Part shown: positions 8,937 through 17,760 of the stretch, one piece after another | Numbering within the stretch: the first letter of the stretch is position 1 | Layout of the letters: each line of letters opens with the position of its first letter | Assembly (NCBI RefSeq): GCF_951805225.1 | Contig: NZ_OX638201.1 | Span: 4,216,001 to 4,280,000 of the forward strand | Length of the DNA stretch: 64,000 nt | Direction of reading: 5' to 3' | Source: an uncultured Flavobacterium sp. | GTDB lineage: Bacteria; Bacteroidota; Bacteroidia; Flavobacteriales; Flavobacteriaceae | Position numbers and translations under genes: made by a program | Notes under the pieces: model-generated | The model's database searches: none | What the model was told of the DNA's origin: nothing | What the model saw: only the letters and a program-made list of their open reading frames with translations

Positions 8937-9650
8937 TTAAGAAAATATTTCTTTCAAAACTTCTAAGGATTTTGGTCTTTTAAATCCGTCTAAATGGAAA
9001 CTATAATAATCGATTAGAATCTTCAATAAAATTTGTCTTTCGGTCACATTAAATACTTTTTGGTCGTTGTCAAATTTTAAATCAATTAGTTTTTTAAACA
9101 CATTGGTTTCGTGTTCTGTAAGTGCATTAAAACCATGAAAAGGTATAAAAACACCATCGATCATTTCGAAATAAGGTAAATCAATTTCCGAAACATCGGG
9201 ATAAAAACCTAAATATTTGGTAGCTTCTAAAAGTAGAATTAAATGAAAATTAGAAATTTCGTCATGATGGTCAAGCCAAGTTAAAGCAGTTTCTAAAAAA
9301 ATGAATAATGATTCGTTCTTTTCTTCTTCCTGAATGGAGTAATGCAACATTTCGGACAGAAACATTACCATTGTACTTTTTATCAAATCAGTATGAATGC
9401 TCTGAAACGGAACCGCAGATCTAATTTCTTTGAAGTTTTCTAATGTGCCTTTATTTTTATGAACGGCTTCGATCTCAAGAATAGATAAAGGCTGGAAATA
9501 AGCAATTTTCTGACTTGCTTTCCGACTCGAAAAAGCATCGCGCACAAAATAAGATTTCAAGCCATTTGAAAGTGTAAAACATTTTACGATCAAACTTTTC
9601 TCCTGAAATTTTAATGCCGAAATTACTATTGCTTTGGTTTTGACTAACAA
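8937..9650 (-). CDS. recO: DNA repair protein RecO
   Basis: A 237-residue cytosolic protein. The N-terminal OB-fold begins with MLVKTKAIVISALKFQEKS, the usual RecO opening, and is followed by the helical C-terminal domain (TMVMFLSEMLHYSIQEEEKN, LLEATKYLGFYPD). RecO works with RecF and RecR to load RecA on SSB-coated single-stranded DNA. The zinc-binding cysteines found in some RecO proteins are absent, as in many Bacteroidota. It lies between porZ and the PQQ-type gene on the same strand; 121 bases separate it from porZ, including short dispersed repeats, so co-transcription with porZ is possible but not certain. Confidence 0.93.
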   Translation of the reverse strand: MLVKTKAIVISALKFQEKSLIVKCFTLSNGLKSYFVRDAFSSRKASQKIAYFQPLSILEIEAVHKNKGTLENFKEIRSAVPFQSIHTDLIKSTMVMFLSEMLHYSIQEEEKNESLFIFLETALTWLDHHDEISNFHLILLLEATKYLGFYPDVSEIDLPYFEMIDGVFIPFHGFNALTEHETNVFKKLIDLKFDNDQKVFNVTERQILLKILIDYYSFHLDGFKRPKSLEVLKEIFS

Positions 9651-9670
9651 ATTTTTTTTTGTTTATTTTG

Positions 9671-9695
9671 TTTCAAGTTTCAGGTTTCAGGTTTC
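9671..9695. repeat. TTTCAGGTTTCAGG-type short repeat
   Basis: Three near-identical steps of GTTTCAGG lie between porZ and recO. The motif resembles one of several short dispersed sequences scattered through the intergenic regions of this window. Confidence 0.4.
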
Positions 9696-9743
9696 CATCT
9701 AAACTGAAAACTAATGAATAATCACGATTTCTTAGATTTTAAA

Positions 9744-9786
9744 CAATTATCTAATTATCTCAATTGCCACATTATCTAATTATCAT
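9744..9786. repeat. TTATCTAATT-type dispersed repeat overlapping the porZ 3' end
   Basis: Three copies of ATTATCTAATT(ATC) occur here. The last covers the porZ stop codon, so that the final residues IIR and the stop are encoded by repeat-like sequence. The same motif recurs upstream of hmgA, the four-helix-bundle gene and hppD. Confidence 0.55.
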
Positions 9787-12054
9787 GACTTTTTTAACCT
9801 TAGTTTCACTTCCGTCTTGTGCAGAAATAAAAACCATATAAACTCCTGAAGCTACTTTATATCTTCCAAAAGCGGTTGTGTCCCATTCTATTGTTCCGCC
9901 TGTCGAAGTGATTTCATAAACGAGATTACCTTCGATATCTGTAATTTTCACATTGGCTTTATCAATTAATCCGGCCACTTTTACAGTTCCTGAATAAGTT
10001 GGGCGAACTGGATTTGGATAAATATAGACATTGTTCAAATCTTCATTTGCCTGTGTTGCAACTCCTTTAAAAGCGATCATTCCTTTGTTTGTTGCAATAA
10101 AAACTTCGCCTGATACACTATTAATTTTAATATCATTTACAGCATTACTTGGCAATGGCGAATTATTTATAGTAAAATGATATTTTGTTTCCTGACCATT
10201 TGACGAAACCATAAAAACTCCGGAATCGGCTGTTCCAATCCATTTATTATTTGATCCATCTACCGCAATAGAAGTGATAAATTGCTCATATAATAGTTCC
10301 TGAGCCAGATTATCTTCCATTATAATAATAGGATTCGCTTTTAATTGATTTTCTGATTGAAAACTTCCAACATTAGACAAAACTCTCAAACCATTTGTAG
10401 TTCCTATCCAAAGCTGATTTTTAGTATCAACCGCTACAGATCTGACATCTGCTGAAGGCAAATTTCCTGAATCAGCTCCCAAAGTCATTTTTTTGAATGT
10501 ATTTGTACTTTCATTAAAAGCAATCACACCATCTCTATTGGTAGAAATCCATTTTGTATTATTCTTATCAATAGCAATATTTGAATAACTGACATCTTCC
10601 GGCTTAGCCAAAATTGTACTTGTATCATAACTTTGCCATTGACCATTGGCTTTAAAAACCTTTAAACCGTTTTTAATTCGGCTATTGGTTATCCAAAGAT
10701 TTCCGGATTTATCAAAAGCATTTCCGTTAATACGAACATCTTTATAATCTGGTCCGGCATAAGTAAGACTTTCAAGACCGCTGTTTTTTTCATTATATAA
10801 AAAAGTAGGCACATCATCTTCAATCTTTACTAATCCCGAAAAGAAAGAACTTGCATAAACTTGTTTTTCATTCTTTGGATTAATCAAAATACGGGTTATC
10901 GATTTTGCATCATAAACTTCTGAATAAGGAATATTCAACCAACCAGAAGAATTATATCTACTAATTCCATAAGTATCTAATGGATATGGATCATAAGAAA
11001 TGTTATAATCTCCATAAACAGCCCATAATACATTTGGAGAAACATCGAAAGAAAAGATATTATTTCGAACTGGTCCCGTAGGCGTATTATCTACAAAAGC
11101 CGAAACTCCTGAAAGCGTCGAAGAGAACAAACCTTTTTCTTTTGTTCCGATGAAAATCATATCGCCAACAGCAGTAGCACAAGTAAAATTCAGACTATTA
11201 TCCAAAACCTGCGTATTTGAAATTTGACGATTCAGAACCATTTGATTGTTATAAACGTAAACCGAATTTGGTATTGTAATAAACAAATTGTGATTTTTTG
11301 CTCTCATATCTACAGTAGGCTGTGAAAGCTGCAGAAATCCAACAAATGTATTTGAGTTGAACCGATGAATATATCCCGCTGAATTTATTGCGATAAGTTC
11401 TGTATCAAAAGCTTCTACGCTTGACCAATCACCAGAATTTACAAGAAGCCATTGGTTGAAATCAATCAAATTTGCGTTTGTACTATCTGCTTTTTTAATT
11501 CCGGTTGCGGTTGCGGCGTAAATAAATCCATTGAAAAAAGTGGTTTGTTTTACGCTGGTTTCTGCGCCATTGTCTCCAATAAAATAAGTGTCTCCAAATT
11601 GCGAAGTTGTCAAATTGAATTGTACTATTCCAAAATCACACGAAACATAAAGCAAACCATTATGTTCCATAAAATGATTAATTCTTTTTATGCTTGGCGA
11701 TAATTGTTTGTTAATGATATCGACAACTTTTAGCATACTTCCGTCAGTTTCGTTGATTACAATCATTAAACCGTTTTCATAACCAACAATAGTTTTTTTG
11801 AATGCATCGCTATGATAAACCGCCGAAATAGTCTGACCGGAAAGTCCATCGACCGTAGTTGTAGTTTTAACCACATTTGTAGCCGAGTTTTTAGAGAACA
11901 AAGCGTTCTCTGACGCAGCAAAAACTGTTGTTGAAGATTCTGAAATATCTTTTATTTCGTTAAACGAAAAATAGCCTTCCCAGGACAATTTATTCTGAGC
12001 GAAATTAAATTGAAACAGTAATAAAAATAAAATATACAGAAATCCTTTCTTCAT
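9772..12054 (-). CDS. porZ: PorZ-like type IX secretion surface protein
   Basis: A 760-residue secreted protein. After a signal peptide (MKKGFLYILFLLLFQFNFAQ) it holds two successive beta-propellers of the two-component-regulator type, seen in blades such as TKNQLWIGTTNGLRVL, NNKWIGTADSGVF and NTKWISTNRDG. The opening SWEGYFSFNEIKDI is typical of PorZ. The C-terminal 85 residues are a type A sorting domain (VYIYPNPVRPTYSG, then VYMVFISAQDG and a basic KKVMIIR end). In Porphyromonas gingivalis PorZ is part of the surface attachment complex that moves anionic LPS to T9SS cargo; that role is transferred by family. Alternative: another T9SS cargo with propellers. Adjacency to recO supports the PorZ call from my knowledge of related genomes. 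Confidence 0.78.
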   Translation of the reverse strand: MKKGFLYILFLLLFQFNFAQNKLSWEGYFSFNEIKDISESSTTVFAASENALFSKNSATNVVKTTTTVDGLSGQTISAVYHSDAFKKTIVGYENGLMIVINETDGSMLKVVDIINKQLSPSIKRINHFMEHNGLLYVSCDFGIVQFNLTTSQFGDTYFIGDNGAETSVKQTTFFNGFIYAATATGIKKADSTNANLIDFNQWLLVNSGDWSSVEAFDTELIAINSAGYIHRFNSNTFVGFLQLSQPTVDMRAKNHNLFITIPNSVYVYNNQMVLNRQISNTQVLDNSLNFTCATAVGDMIFIGTKEKGLFSSTLSGVSAFVDNTPTGPVRNNIFSFDVSPNVLWAVYGDYNISYDPYPLDTYGISRYNSSGWLNIPYSEVYDAKSITRILINPKNEKQVYASSFFSGLVKIEDDVPTFLYNEKNSGLESLTYAGPDYKDVRINGNAFDKSGNLWITNSRIKNGLKVFKANGQWQSYDTSTILAKPEDVSYSNIAIDKNNTKWISTNRDGVIAFNESTNTFKKMTLGADSGNLPSADVRSVAVDTKNQLWIGTTNGLRVLSNVGSFQSENQLKANPIIIMEDNLAQELLYEQFITSIAVDGSNNKWIGTADSGVFMVSSNGQETKYHFTINNSPLPSNAVNDIKINSVSGEVFIATNKGMIAFKGVATQANEDLNNVYIYPNPVRPTYSGTVKVAGLIDKANVKITDIEGNLVYEITSTGGTIEWDTTAFGRYKVASGVYMVFISAQDGSETKVKKVMIIR

Positions 12055-12220
12055 TATTTGACATATTCAGATAGACAAATATACTACAAACGAAAGTATT
12101 TGATTTTTGTTCTACTTTAAAATAAAAATCATTTTCTTTCTATAAAGATTCGCCACGAATTCAAGAATTATTCTTTTCTTAATAATCAATAAACTGCATC
12201 TACGGATTTAACACAAAAAT

Positions 12221-12262
12221 AAAAAAGCCTTCATCTTTCTTTACGAAAAATGAAGGCTTTTA
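12221..12262 (-). terminator. gdhA terminator
   Basis: AAAAGCCTTCAT (12223-12234) pairs with ATGAAGGCTTTT (12250-12261). On the minus strand the stem is followed by TTTTTTATTTTT. It begins 17 bases after the gdhA stop. Confidence 0.85.
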
Positions 12263-12278
12263 AAATCTTCAATTAAAA

Positions 12279-13622
12279 TTATACTACACCTTGTGCAAGC
12301 ATAGCATCGGCAACTTTAACAAATCCGGCAATGTTAGCTCCTTTTACGTAGTTTACATAACCGTCTTCTCCAGCACCATATTTTTTACATTGGTTGTGAA
12401 TTCCAACCATGATATCTTTTAATCTTAAATCAACTTCTTCACTCGTCCAGTTTAGACGAATAGAGTTTTGTGTCATTTCTAATCCAGATGCAGCAACTCC
12501 TCCAGCATTTGCAGCTTTTCCAGGAGCAAATAATACTTTATTATCAAGGAATAATTTAATAGCATCTAAAGTAGATGGCATATTTGCAGCTTCAGTCACA
12601 CATAAAACTCCATTATCAATAAGTTTCTTGGCATCGTCACCATTTAACTCATTTTGAGTTGCACATGGAATGGCGATATCAACTTTTACTTCCCATGGAC
12701 TTTTTCCTTTATGGAAAGTAGCATTTGGATATTTGTGAGTATAAACTTCAGCTCTGTTGTCTCCGGTTGCTCTCATTTCGACCATATGCTCGATTTTCTC
12801 TCCAGAGATACCTTCTTCATCAAGAATATAACCATCAGGACCAGAAATAGTAACTACTTTTCCTCCAAGTTCATTTATCTTTAAAGCAACTCCCCAAGCC
12901 ACATTTCCAAAACCAGAAATTGCTACTCTTTTACCTTTAATTTCATGTCCGATAGTACGCAACATTTGATCTGTAAAATAAACAACTCCATATCCTGTAG
13001 CTTCAGGACGTATTAAAGAACCACCGTAAGCAAGACCTTTACCAGTTAAAACACCAGTAAATTCGTTTCTGATTCTTTTGTATTGACCAAATAAATAACC
13101 AATTTCTCTTGCACCAACACCAATATCTCCTGCAGGAACGTCTAAGTCAGGACCAATATGACGACATAATTCAGTCATAAATGATTGACAGAAACGCATT
13201 ATTTCTCCGTCAGATTTTCCTTCCGGATCAAAATCAGAACCTCCTTTTCCACCACCCATTGGAAGTGTAGTAAGACTATTCTTAAAAACTTGTTCGAAAG
13301 CTAAAAATTTTAAAACTGATAAATTTACAGAATGATGAAATCTGATTCCACCTTTGTACGGTCCAATTGCAGAATTCATCTGAATTCTAAAACCTCTGTT
13401 TACAATTATCTCTCCTTTATCGTCCACCCATGGAACTCTGAATATTATAGAACGTTCTGGTTCAGCAATTCTAAGAAGTAAATTTTTACCATCGTATTTT
13501 TTTCTTTCTGCAATAAATGGAATTACCGTTTCTGCAAACTCTCTAACGGCTTGAAGAAACTCAGGCTCGTTTGGATTCTTTGACTCTACAAGAGCCATAA
13601 ACTCATTTATTTTTTGTTCCAT
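12279..13622 (-). CDS. gdhA: Glutamate dehydrogenase (NADP-type)
   Basis: A 447-residue enzyme that interconverts 2-oxoglutarate plus ammonium and glutamate, linking nitrogen assimilation to the TCA cycle. The substrate-binding segment GPYKGGIRFH is at 87-96 and the catalytic-lysine motif PMGGGKGGSDFDP at 121-133, followed by DVPAGDIGVG. The Rossmann domain is marked by VAISGFGNVAWG. The length and the GGGKGGSDFDP form fit the hexameric NADP-dependent family (E. coli GdhA-like, about 447 residues). A TATCTTTG element lies about 80 bases upstream on the minus strand, in a region shared with the divergent gene at 13924. A strong terminator follows. Confidence 0.97.
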   Translation of the reverse strand: MEQKINEFMALVESKNPNEPEFLQAVREFAETVIPFIAERKKYDGKNLLLRIAEPERSIIFRVPWVDDKGEIIVNRGFRIQMNSAIGPYKGGIRFHHSVNLSVLKFLAFEQVFKNSLTTLPMGGGKGGSDFDPEGKSDGEIMRFCQSFMTELCRHIGPDLDVPAGDIGVGAREIGYLFGQYKRIRNEFTGVLTGKGLAYGGSLIRPEATGYGVVYFTDQMLRTIGHEIKGKRVAISGFGNVAWGVALKINELGGKVVTISGPDGYILDEEGISGEKIEHMVEMRATGDNRAEVYTHKYPNATFHKGKSPWEVKVDIAIPCATQNELNGDDAKKLIDNGVLCVTEAANMPSTLDAIKLFLDNKVLFAPGKAANAGGVAASGLEMTQNSIRLNWTSEEVDLRLKDIMVGIHNQCKKYGAGEDGYVNYVKGANIAGFVKVADAMLAQGVV

Positions 13623-13701
13623 TTTGAAATAAATTATTTTATTTTTTTGCTCAATAATGTATTAAGATAACGTTTATAGAAAACGTTTTCGTAATAACAC
13701 A

Positions 13702-13709
13702 CAAAGATA
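13702..13709 (-). promoter_or_regulatory. Putative gdhA -7 element
   Basis: The minus strand reads TATCTTTG, an exact TAnnTTTG match, 80 bases before the gdhA start. The expected upstream TTG is not clear. It sits in the 301-base divergent region 13623-13923, which otherwise holds only AT-rich sequence and the promoter of the gene at 13924. Confidence 0.5.
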
Positions 13710-13870
13710 CAGTAAATTGTTATTTTTTTGCATCAGGGCAGTAGATTTGTTTATTTTTCAAACATTGATTGAAATAACATTTACACTTCTAAGTTTACAT
13801 CAATTTAACATAGTTAAAGTTAGTAAATTAAGTATTTTATTACTTATTTTCTAATAGGCAAATTTAATGT

Positions 13871-13900
13871 TTTGAATCGAACTTGTTTTTTATATATTTG
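13871..13900 (+). promoter_or_regulatory. Promoter of the outer-membrane-like gene
   Basis: TTTG (13871-13874) and TATATTTG (13893-13900) are 18 bases apart, matching the Bacteroidota promoter pair. The start codon is 23 bases downstream. Confidence 0.65.
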
Positions 13901-13923
13901 CCCTGATTAGAAAGCCCAAAACT

Positions 13924-14715
13924 ATGCTCAAACCTGTAATTACCACATTATTTGCCATTTTTGGCATAACAACATTTGCGACTGCTCAGTCCAGTTTAGC
14001 ACAAGAAGTAGGAATAGTATTCGGTCCCGTAGTTTTTCAATCTGATTACGGCCAAAGAAATAATTTTGATACAAATGTCGGTAATACTGGATTTGGTGTA
14101 GGAATTGTCCACTTTATAAATTTCTCAGCCAATAATAACAGAGAAAGTTTTTTTACAGAACATTTTAAAGTTAGATCTGAATTATCATTCAACCAAACTA
14201 ATTTTCAACATTTTGGAAAATGGGTAGACAAAACTCCTGTAACTCCCGCTGTAAAGTTCCTTAAAGGTATGGATGGAAAGTCAAGTGTTTTAAACCTTGG
14301 TGCACAACTGGAATTTTCACCAATTAAAATACATTATTTCGAAAATTCTATTGGTTGTTTTAGTCCATATGCAAGTTTAGGTTTTTTAGCCAGCTATTAC
14401 TCTACACAAACTGGCTCAACTTTAGGACTATTAGGTGATTCAGGAATTACTCCCGGAAAATACTTAACCCCATCTGATGGTCGCCCACATGGATTTTCTA
14501 CCGAAGACGGCGTTGTATTATCAATAACAGCAGGTGTTGGAGTTCATTATAAACTAGCACAAATGAGTGATCTGATGTTCGAAGTCCGTTATCAGGGATT
14601 TAGTTCTGATTGGGTTGATGGTTTAAATCCTAATAAGAATCTTTACAAAGAAAACAAAGCAAACGATTCACAAATTTGGTTTAACGTAGGATACATTTAC
14701 TACTTAGAATTCTAA
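13924..14715 (+). CDS. Predicted outer-membrane beta-barrel protein, unknown function
   Basis: A 263-residue protein with a signal peptide ending near TTFATAQ. The rest is Gly-, aromatic- and Ser-rich with alternating hydrophobic strands (GVGVHYKLAQMSDLMFEVRY, FNVGYIYYLEF) and it ends in an aromatic residue, as outer-membrane barrels often do. It resembles a Flavobacteriia-restricted family that I tentatively associate with the name THC0290_0291; this needs a profile search. It has its own TTTG/TATATTTG promoter, is divergent from gdhA, and ends at a bidirectional terminator shared with the converging cystathionine-synthase-family gene. No function can be assigned. Confidence 0.65.
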   Translation: MLKPVITTLFAIFGITTFATAQSSLAQEVGIVFGPVVFQSDYGQRNNFDTNVGNTGFGVGIVHFINFSANNNRESFFTEHFKVRSELSFNQTNFQHFGKWVDKTPVTPAVKFLKGMDGKSSVLNLGAQLEFSPIKIHYFENSIGCFSPYASLGFLASYYSTQTGSTLGLLGDSGITPGKYLTPSDGRPHGFSTEDGVVLSITAGVGVHYKLAQMSDLMFEVRYQGFSSDWVDGLNPNKNLYKENKANDSQIWFNVGYIYYLEF

Positions 14716-14729
14716 AGAATCACAACATA

Positions 14730-14780
14730 AAAAAATCCCAAATTCCACAATCATTACGATTAGAATTTGGGATTTTTGCA
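14730..14780. terminator. Bidirectional terminator between converging genes
   Basis: AAAATCCCAAATTC and GAATTTGGGATTTT form a long stem flanked by A-run on the left and T-run on the right, so it can work on both strands. The stem sequence is almost the same as that at 30389-30429. Confidence 0.85.
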
Positions 14781-14797
14781 TTTTAGAATTTATTTTT

Positions 14798-15940
14798 TTA
14801 TGCTAAAGCTTGCTCTAAATCTGCGATTAAATCTTCGGCATCTTCAATACCAACACTCAATCGAACAAGATCGTCTGTGATACCAACTTCTGCTCTTTTA
14901 TCAGCCGGAATAGAAGCATGCGTCATTAAAGCTGGATGATTTGCCAATGATTCAACTCCTCCAAGAGATTCTGCCAAAGTAAAAACTTTTAGTTTCTCTA
15001 AAAACGCAATCGAATCTTCTTTTTTACCTGATTTAAAAGTAAAAGAAACCATTCCGCCAAAAGCTTTCATTTGCTTTTTAGCAATTTCATGAAACGGATG
15101 ACTTTTTAAACCCGGATAATAAACTGTATTTATTTTTGGATGATTGCTTAGATATTCAACCACTTTTTCTCCGTTTTCGCAATGTCTTTGTACTCTTAAC
15201 GAAAGTGTTTTAATTCCTCTCAAAACCAAGAAACTATCCATTGGTCCAAGTGTTCCTCCAGTTGCAAATTGCTGAAAGTGTAATTGTTCTCCTAAAGCTT
15301 CATCTTTTACAATTAAAGCTCCTGCAATAACATCAGAATGTCCGCCAAGATATTTTGTAGCAGAGTGCATAACAATATCAGCTCCAAGATCAAGAGGTTT
15401 TTGCAAATATGGAGTTGCAAAAGTATTGTCTACAGCAAACAAAATATTATTTGCTTTTGTAATTTTTGCCACTTCCTGAATGTCTGCCAATTTCATTAAT
15501 GGATTTGTTGGTGTTTCTACCCAAACCAATTTTGTGTTTTCGTTGATTAATGATTTCAATTTTTCGATATCAGTCATATCAACAAAATGGAACTTAATTC
15601 CTGAATCTTTATAAATTCGAGAAAACATTCTGTAAGTTCCTCCATATAAATCATCCATAGCAATGATTTCATCTCCGGCTTTAAATGATCTTAAAACACA
15701 ATCTGTCGCTGCCAAACCAGATGAAAATGCCAATCCGCGAGTACCATTTTCGATACTAGCCAAAGCATTTTCTAAAGCTGTACGAGTTGGATTTGAAGCT
15801 CGGCTATATTCATAATCAGCCAACGGTTTCCCTGGACTTGTCTGAACAAATGTTGAAGTTTGATACACCGGAGGCATAACTGCTCCTGTACTTGGATCAT
15901 GATGTTGACCACCATGTATTACTTTAGTATTGAATTTCAT
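14798..15940 (-). CDS. Cystathionine gamma-synthase family PLP enzyme
   Basis: A 380-residue fold-type I PLP enzyme of the Cys/Met metabolism family. The family signature surrounds the Schiff-base lysine K196 (HSATKYLGGHSDV, 192-204). Also seen are YSRASNPTR (45-53), substrate and phosphate-binding SSGLAA (73-78), and YGGTYR (99-104). It acts in transsulfuration: cystathionine gamma-synthase (MetB, toward methionine) or cystathionine gamma-lyase cannot be separated by eye, though MetB is the more usual annotation for this sequence type. It is a single gene with a TAAATTTG element about 34 bases upstream and a shared terminator downstream. Confidence 0.88.
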   Translation of the reverse strand: MKFNTKVIHGGQHHDPSTGAVMPPVYQTSTFVQTSPGKPLADYEYSRASNPTRTALENALASIENGTRGLAFSSGLAATDCVLRSFKAGDEIIAMDDLYGGTYRMFSRIYKDSGIKFHFVDMTDIEKLKSLINENTKLVWVETPTNPLMKLADIQEVAKITKANNILFAVDNTFATPYLQKPLDLGADIVMHSATKYLGGHSDVIAGALIVKDEALGEQLHFQQFATGGTLGPMDSFLVLRGIKTLSLRVQRHCENGEKVVEYLSNHPKINTVYYPGLKSHPFHEIAKKQMKAFGGMVSFTFKSGKKEDSIAFLEKLKVFTLAESLGGVESLANHPALMTHASIPADKRAEVGITDDLVRLSVGIEDAEDLIADLEQALA

Positions 15941-15973
15941 ATAGTTACAAATTTTAAATGCTTAATTGTGGTA

Positions 15974-15981
15974 CAAATTTA
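15974..15981 (-). promoter_or_regulatory. -7 element of the cystathionine-synthase-family gene
   Basis: The minus strand reads TAAATTTG, 34 bases before the start codon. A TTG lies 26 bases further upstream, slightly beyond the usual spacing. Confidence 0.5.
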
Positions 15982-16015
15982 CCGTTTAATTTATTTTAAT
16001 CCTGAAACAACTTCT

Positions 16016-16023
16016 TACCTTTG
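16016..16023 (+). promoter_or_regulatory. -7 element of the DUF3298-type lipoprotein gene
   Basis: TACCTTTG matches TAnnTTTG and lies 23 bases before the ATG at 16046, a usual distance for short flavobacterial leaders. Confidence 0.5.
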
Positions 16024-16045
16024 TATATAATTAACACTTTTTGAT

Positions 16046-16789
16046 ATGAGACATTACACTTTTTTAGCCTTTTTGCTTGTAATCCTGACAAGTTGTAGCA
16101 AAGAGCTTTCCTTTGAAAATGAAACATTTGAAAAAGAATCGACTATTCCTTGCAAAAAAGATTGTCCAAAAATTACCATAGATGTTCCTATCGCAAAAAA
16201 TATTCCGATAGTAGCAGACAGCATCAATAAAAAAGTTTTTGCTGTAATAAAAGAGATTGTTTATTTTGGAGAAGATCATGCAAAAGTGAATGATTACAAA
16301 ACATTAGCAACTTCTTTTATAGCTTCTTTTGAAGAAATGCACAAGAAATTTCCAAGCGAAACTTTTGGCTGGGAAGGAAAAATAAAAGGAGATGTTGTTT
16401 TTAAATCTGAACAAATCTTAAATATCAAAATCGATCATTATACTTTCACCGGTGGCGCACATGGTTATCAAGGATTAAGATCTTTGTTGTTTAACACTAA
16501 AACCGGAAAAACCATTTTTAGCGATCAGTTATTTACAGATGAAAAAGGATTTAAGGCTTTCGCCGAAAAGGAATTCAGAGCAAAATATCATATTCCGGCA
16601 AAAGCCAATATCAATGCAACGGGATTAATGTTTGAAAACGACAAGTTTCAATTGCCTCAGAATATTTTTTATACAGACGAAGGTTTACTTTTATATTACA
16701 ACTCTTATGAAGCCGCTTCGTATGCAGATGGTTCAAAAGAACTTTTATTTCCATATGATAAAGTCAATAAGTATTTGAAATATCAATAG
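16046..16789 (+). CDS. DUF4163/DUF3298-type lipoprotein
   Basis: A 247-residue protein with a lipoprotein signal peptide: lipobox LTSC with the modified cysteine at C17. The mature part begins with an acidic, disordered stretch and then shows the pattern of the PdaC/DUF4163 domain (around 35-125) and DUF3298 (around 140-245). The motif HYTFTGGAHGYQGLRSLLFN, with its GGAHG, is typical for this pair. Such proteins are envelope proteins of uncertain activity, related to the non-catalytic part of peptidoglycan deacetylase PdaC. The gene has its own promoter element and no obvious operon partner. Confidence 0.75.
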   Translation: MRHYTFLAFLLVILTSCSKELSFENETFEKESTIPCKKDCPKITIDVPIAKNIPIVADSINKKVFAVIKEIVYFGEDHAKVNDYKTLATSFIASFEEMHKKFPSETFGWEGKIKGDVVFKSEQILNIKIDHYTFTGGAHGYQGLRSLLFNTKTGKTIFSDQLFTDEKGFKAFAEKEFRAKYHIPAKANINATGLMFENDKFQLPQNIFYTDEGLLLYYNSYEAASYADGSKELLFPYDKVNKYLKYQ

Positions 16790-16872
16790 TTCGCTTACGT
16801 CAAAAACTCTGAAAACAAAAATTAAAAACAATAAATATTTTCTTACATTTATTGCTCTTTAATTTTTTCTAT

Positions 16873-17349
16873 ATGTTAACCTTTAATCATTCAGGATTAT
16901 TAGTACCTGATAATAAAATTACTTCAACAATTCAAGAATTAGAAAATGAGTTTGTAATAAAAATTCCTTCCGATAAAAGGAAAGAAATTTTTCAAGCGTA
17001 TGTTAAATATAATGAGGATTTCAAAAAAGTATGTAATTTAGACGGACTACATCAATGGATTAACGGATCTTATGTTACGCAAAAGAATAATCCGGGAGAT
17101 ATTGATTTAGTAACGTTTTTAGATTATAATATAGTTTCAAAATTGGGCTCAAAATTAGATGATTTTAAATATCCTAATTCAGAGATTATTTACGGTGTTG
17201 ACGCCTATATTATTGAAGTTTATCCACAAAATCATAATAATAATTTTAGATATGTGAGTGACAAAGCATATTGGTTGGATCGGTTTACAAAAACAAGAAG
17301 AATTAGAGGAAATAGGTTATCGAAAGGCTTTTTGGAAATAAAATTTTAA
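16873..17349 (+). CDS. Nucleotidyltransferase-fold protein (DUF6932-like)
   Basis: About 158 residues from the ATG at 16873, which I prefer to an in-frame TTG at 16852. A nucleotidyltransferase signature is clear: GSYVTQKNNPGDIDLV (65-80), that is G-S followed by D76-I-D78, the metal-binding pair of the MNT/pol-beta superfamily. The N-terminal half (MLTFNHSGLLVPD, then a helical stretch) and WINGS resemble the family I know as DUF6932. A third carboxylate may be in the later DAYIIEVYP strand. A small helical protein gene follows after 10 bases. Two-gene arrangements of a minimal nucleotidyltransferase with a helical partner occur among toxin-antitoxin and defence modules, so that role is possible but unproven. 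Confidence 0.7.
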   Translation: MLTFNHSGLLVPDNKITSTIQELENEFVIKIPSDKRKEIFQAYVKYNEDFKKVCNLDGLHQWINGSYVTQKNNPGDIDLVTFLDYNIVSKLGSKLDDFKYPNSEIIYGVDAYIIEVYPQNHNNNFRYVSDKAYWLDRFTKTRRIRGNRLSKGFLEIKF

Positions 17350-17359
17350 TTTACATCAA

Positions 17360-17668
17360 ATGAAAGACAACAAGTTATATCATATTTTAGATCTAATAGA
17401 AGAAATAGATAAAGTTGACAAAATGCTTGCCTTACATAAAGACTCTGATTCTGATTTAATGTCAAGCCAATATAAAAATCAAAAACTAAAATTAAGTAAT
17501 TATTTAGTTAAAGAACTTTTGACAAATAGTGATAACAGAACAGAAGTTATGTATATAATTAAACTTTTTATAGAGAAATTCTACAATAAAGAAATGAGTC
17601 ATTTGCAATTTGAGGAAAATGACAACTTAAAGAAAATTGAAAACATATTTATTGAAAATTACGCTTAA
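17360..17668 (+). CDS. Small helical protein paired with the nucleotidyltransferase
   Basis: A 102-residue, charged, almost all-helical protein with no signal or membrane segment. The first half (LYHILDLIEEIDKVDKMLAL and SSQYKNQKLKLSNYLVKELL) would form a helical hairpin. The R-x4-6-H motif of HEPN toxins is not visible, so it is not an obvious HEPN partner. It starts 10 bases after the nucleotidyltransferase gene and is surely co-transcribed with it. I do not recognise the family; binding to the neighbour is an inference from gene order only. Confidence 0.55.
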   Translation: MKDNKLYHILDLIEEIDKVDKMLALHKDSDSDLMSSQYKNQKLKLSNYLVKELLTNSDNRTEVMYIIKLFIEKFYNKEMSHLQFEENDNLKKIENIFIENYA

Positions 17669-17726
17669 CAAAATCTCCAAACATCAATATGTTTTAGACA
17701 CAATATTGTTCATTTCTAAATAAAAC

Positions 17727-17760
17727 CTTTGTCGCTTTACATCTCTGAACCTTTGTTCCT
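17727..17760. repeat. ACCTTTGTCGCTTT-type dispersed sequence
   Basis: The convergent gap between the helical-protein gene and the AlbA_2 gene holds ACCTTTGTCGC and GAACCTTTGTTCC, a short direct echo of the type recurrent in Flavobacterium intergenic DNA. Confidence 0.35.
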
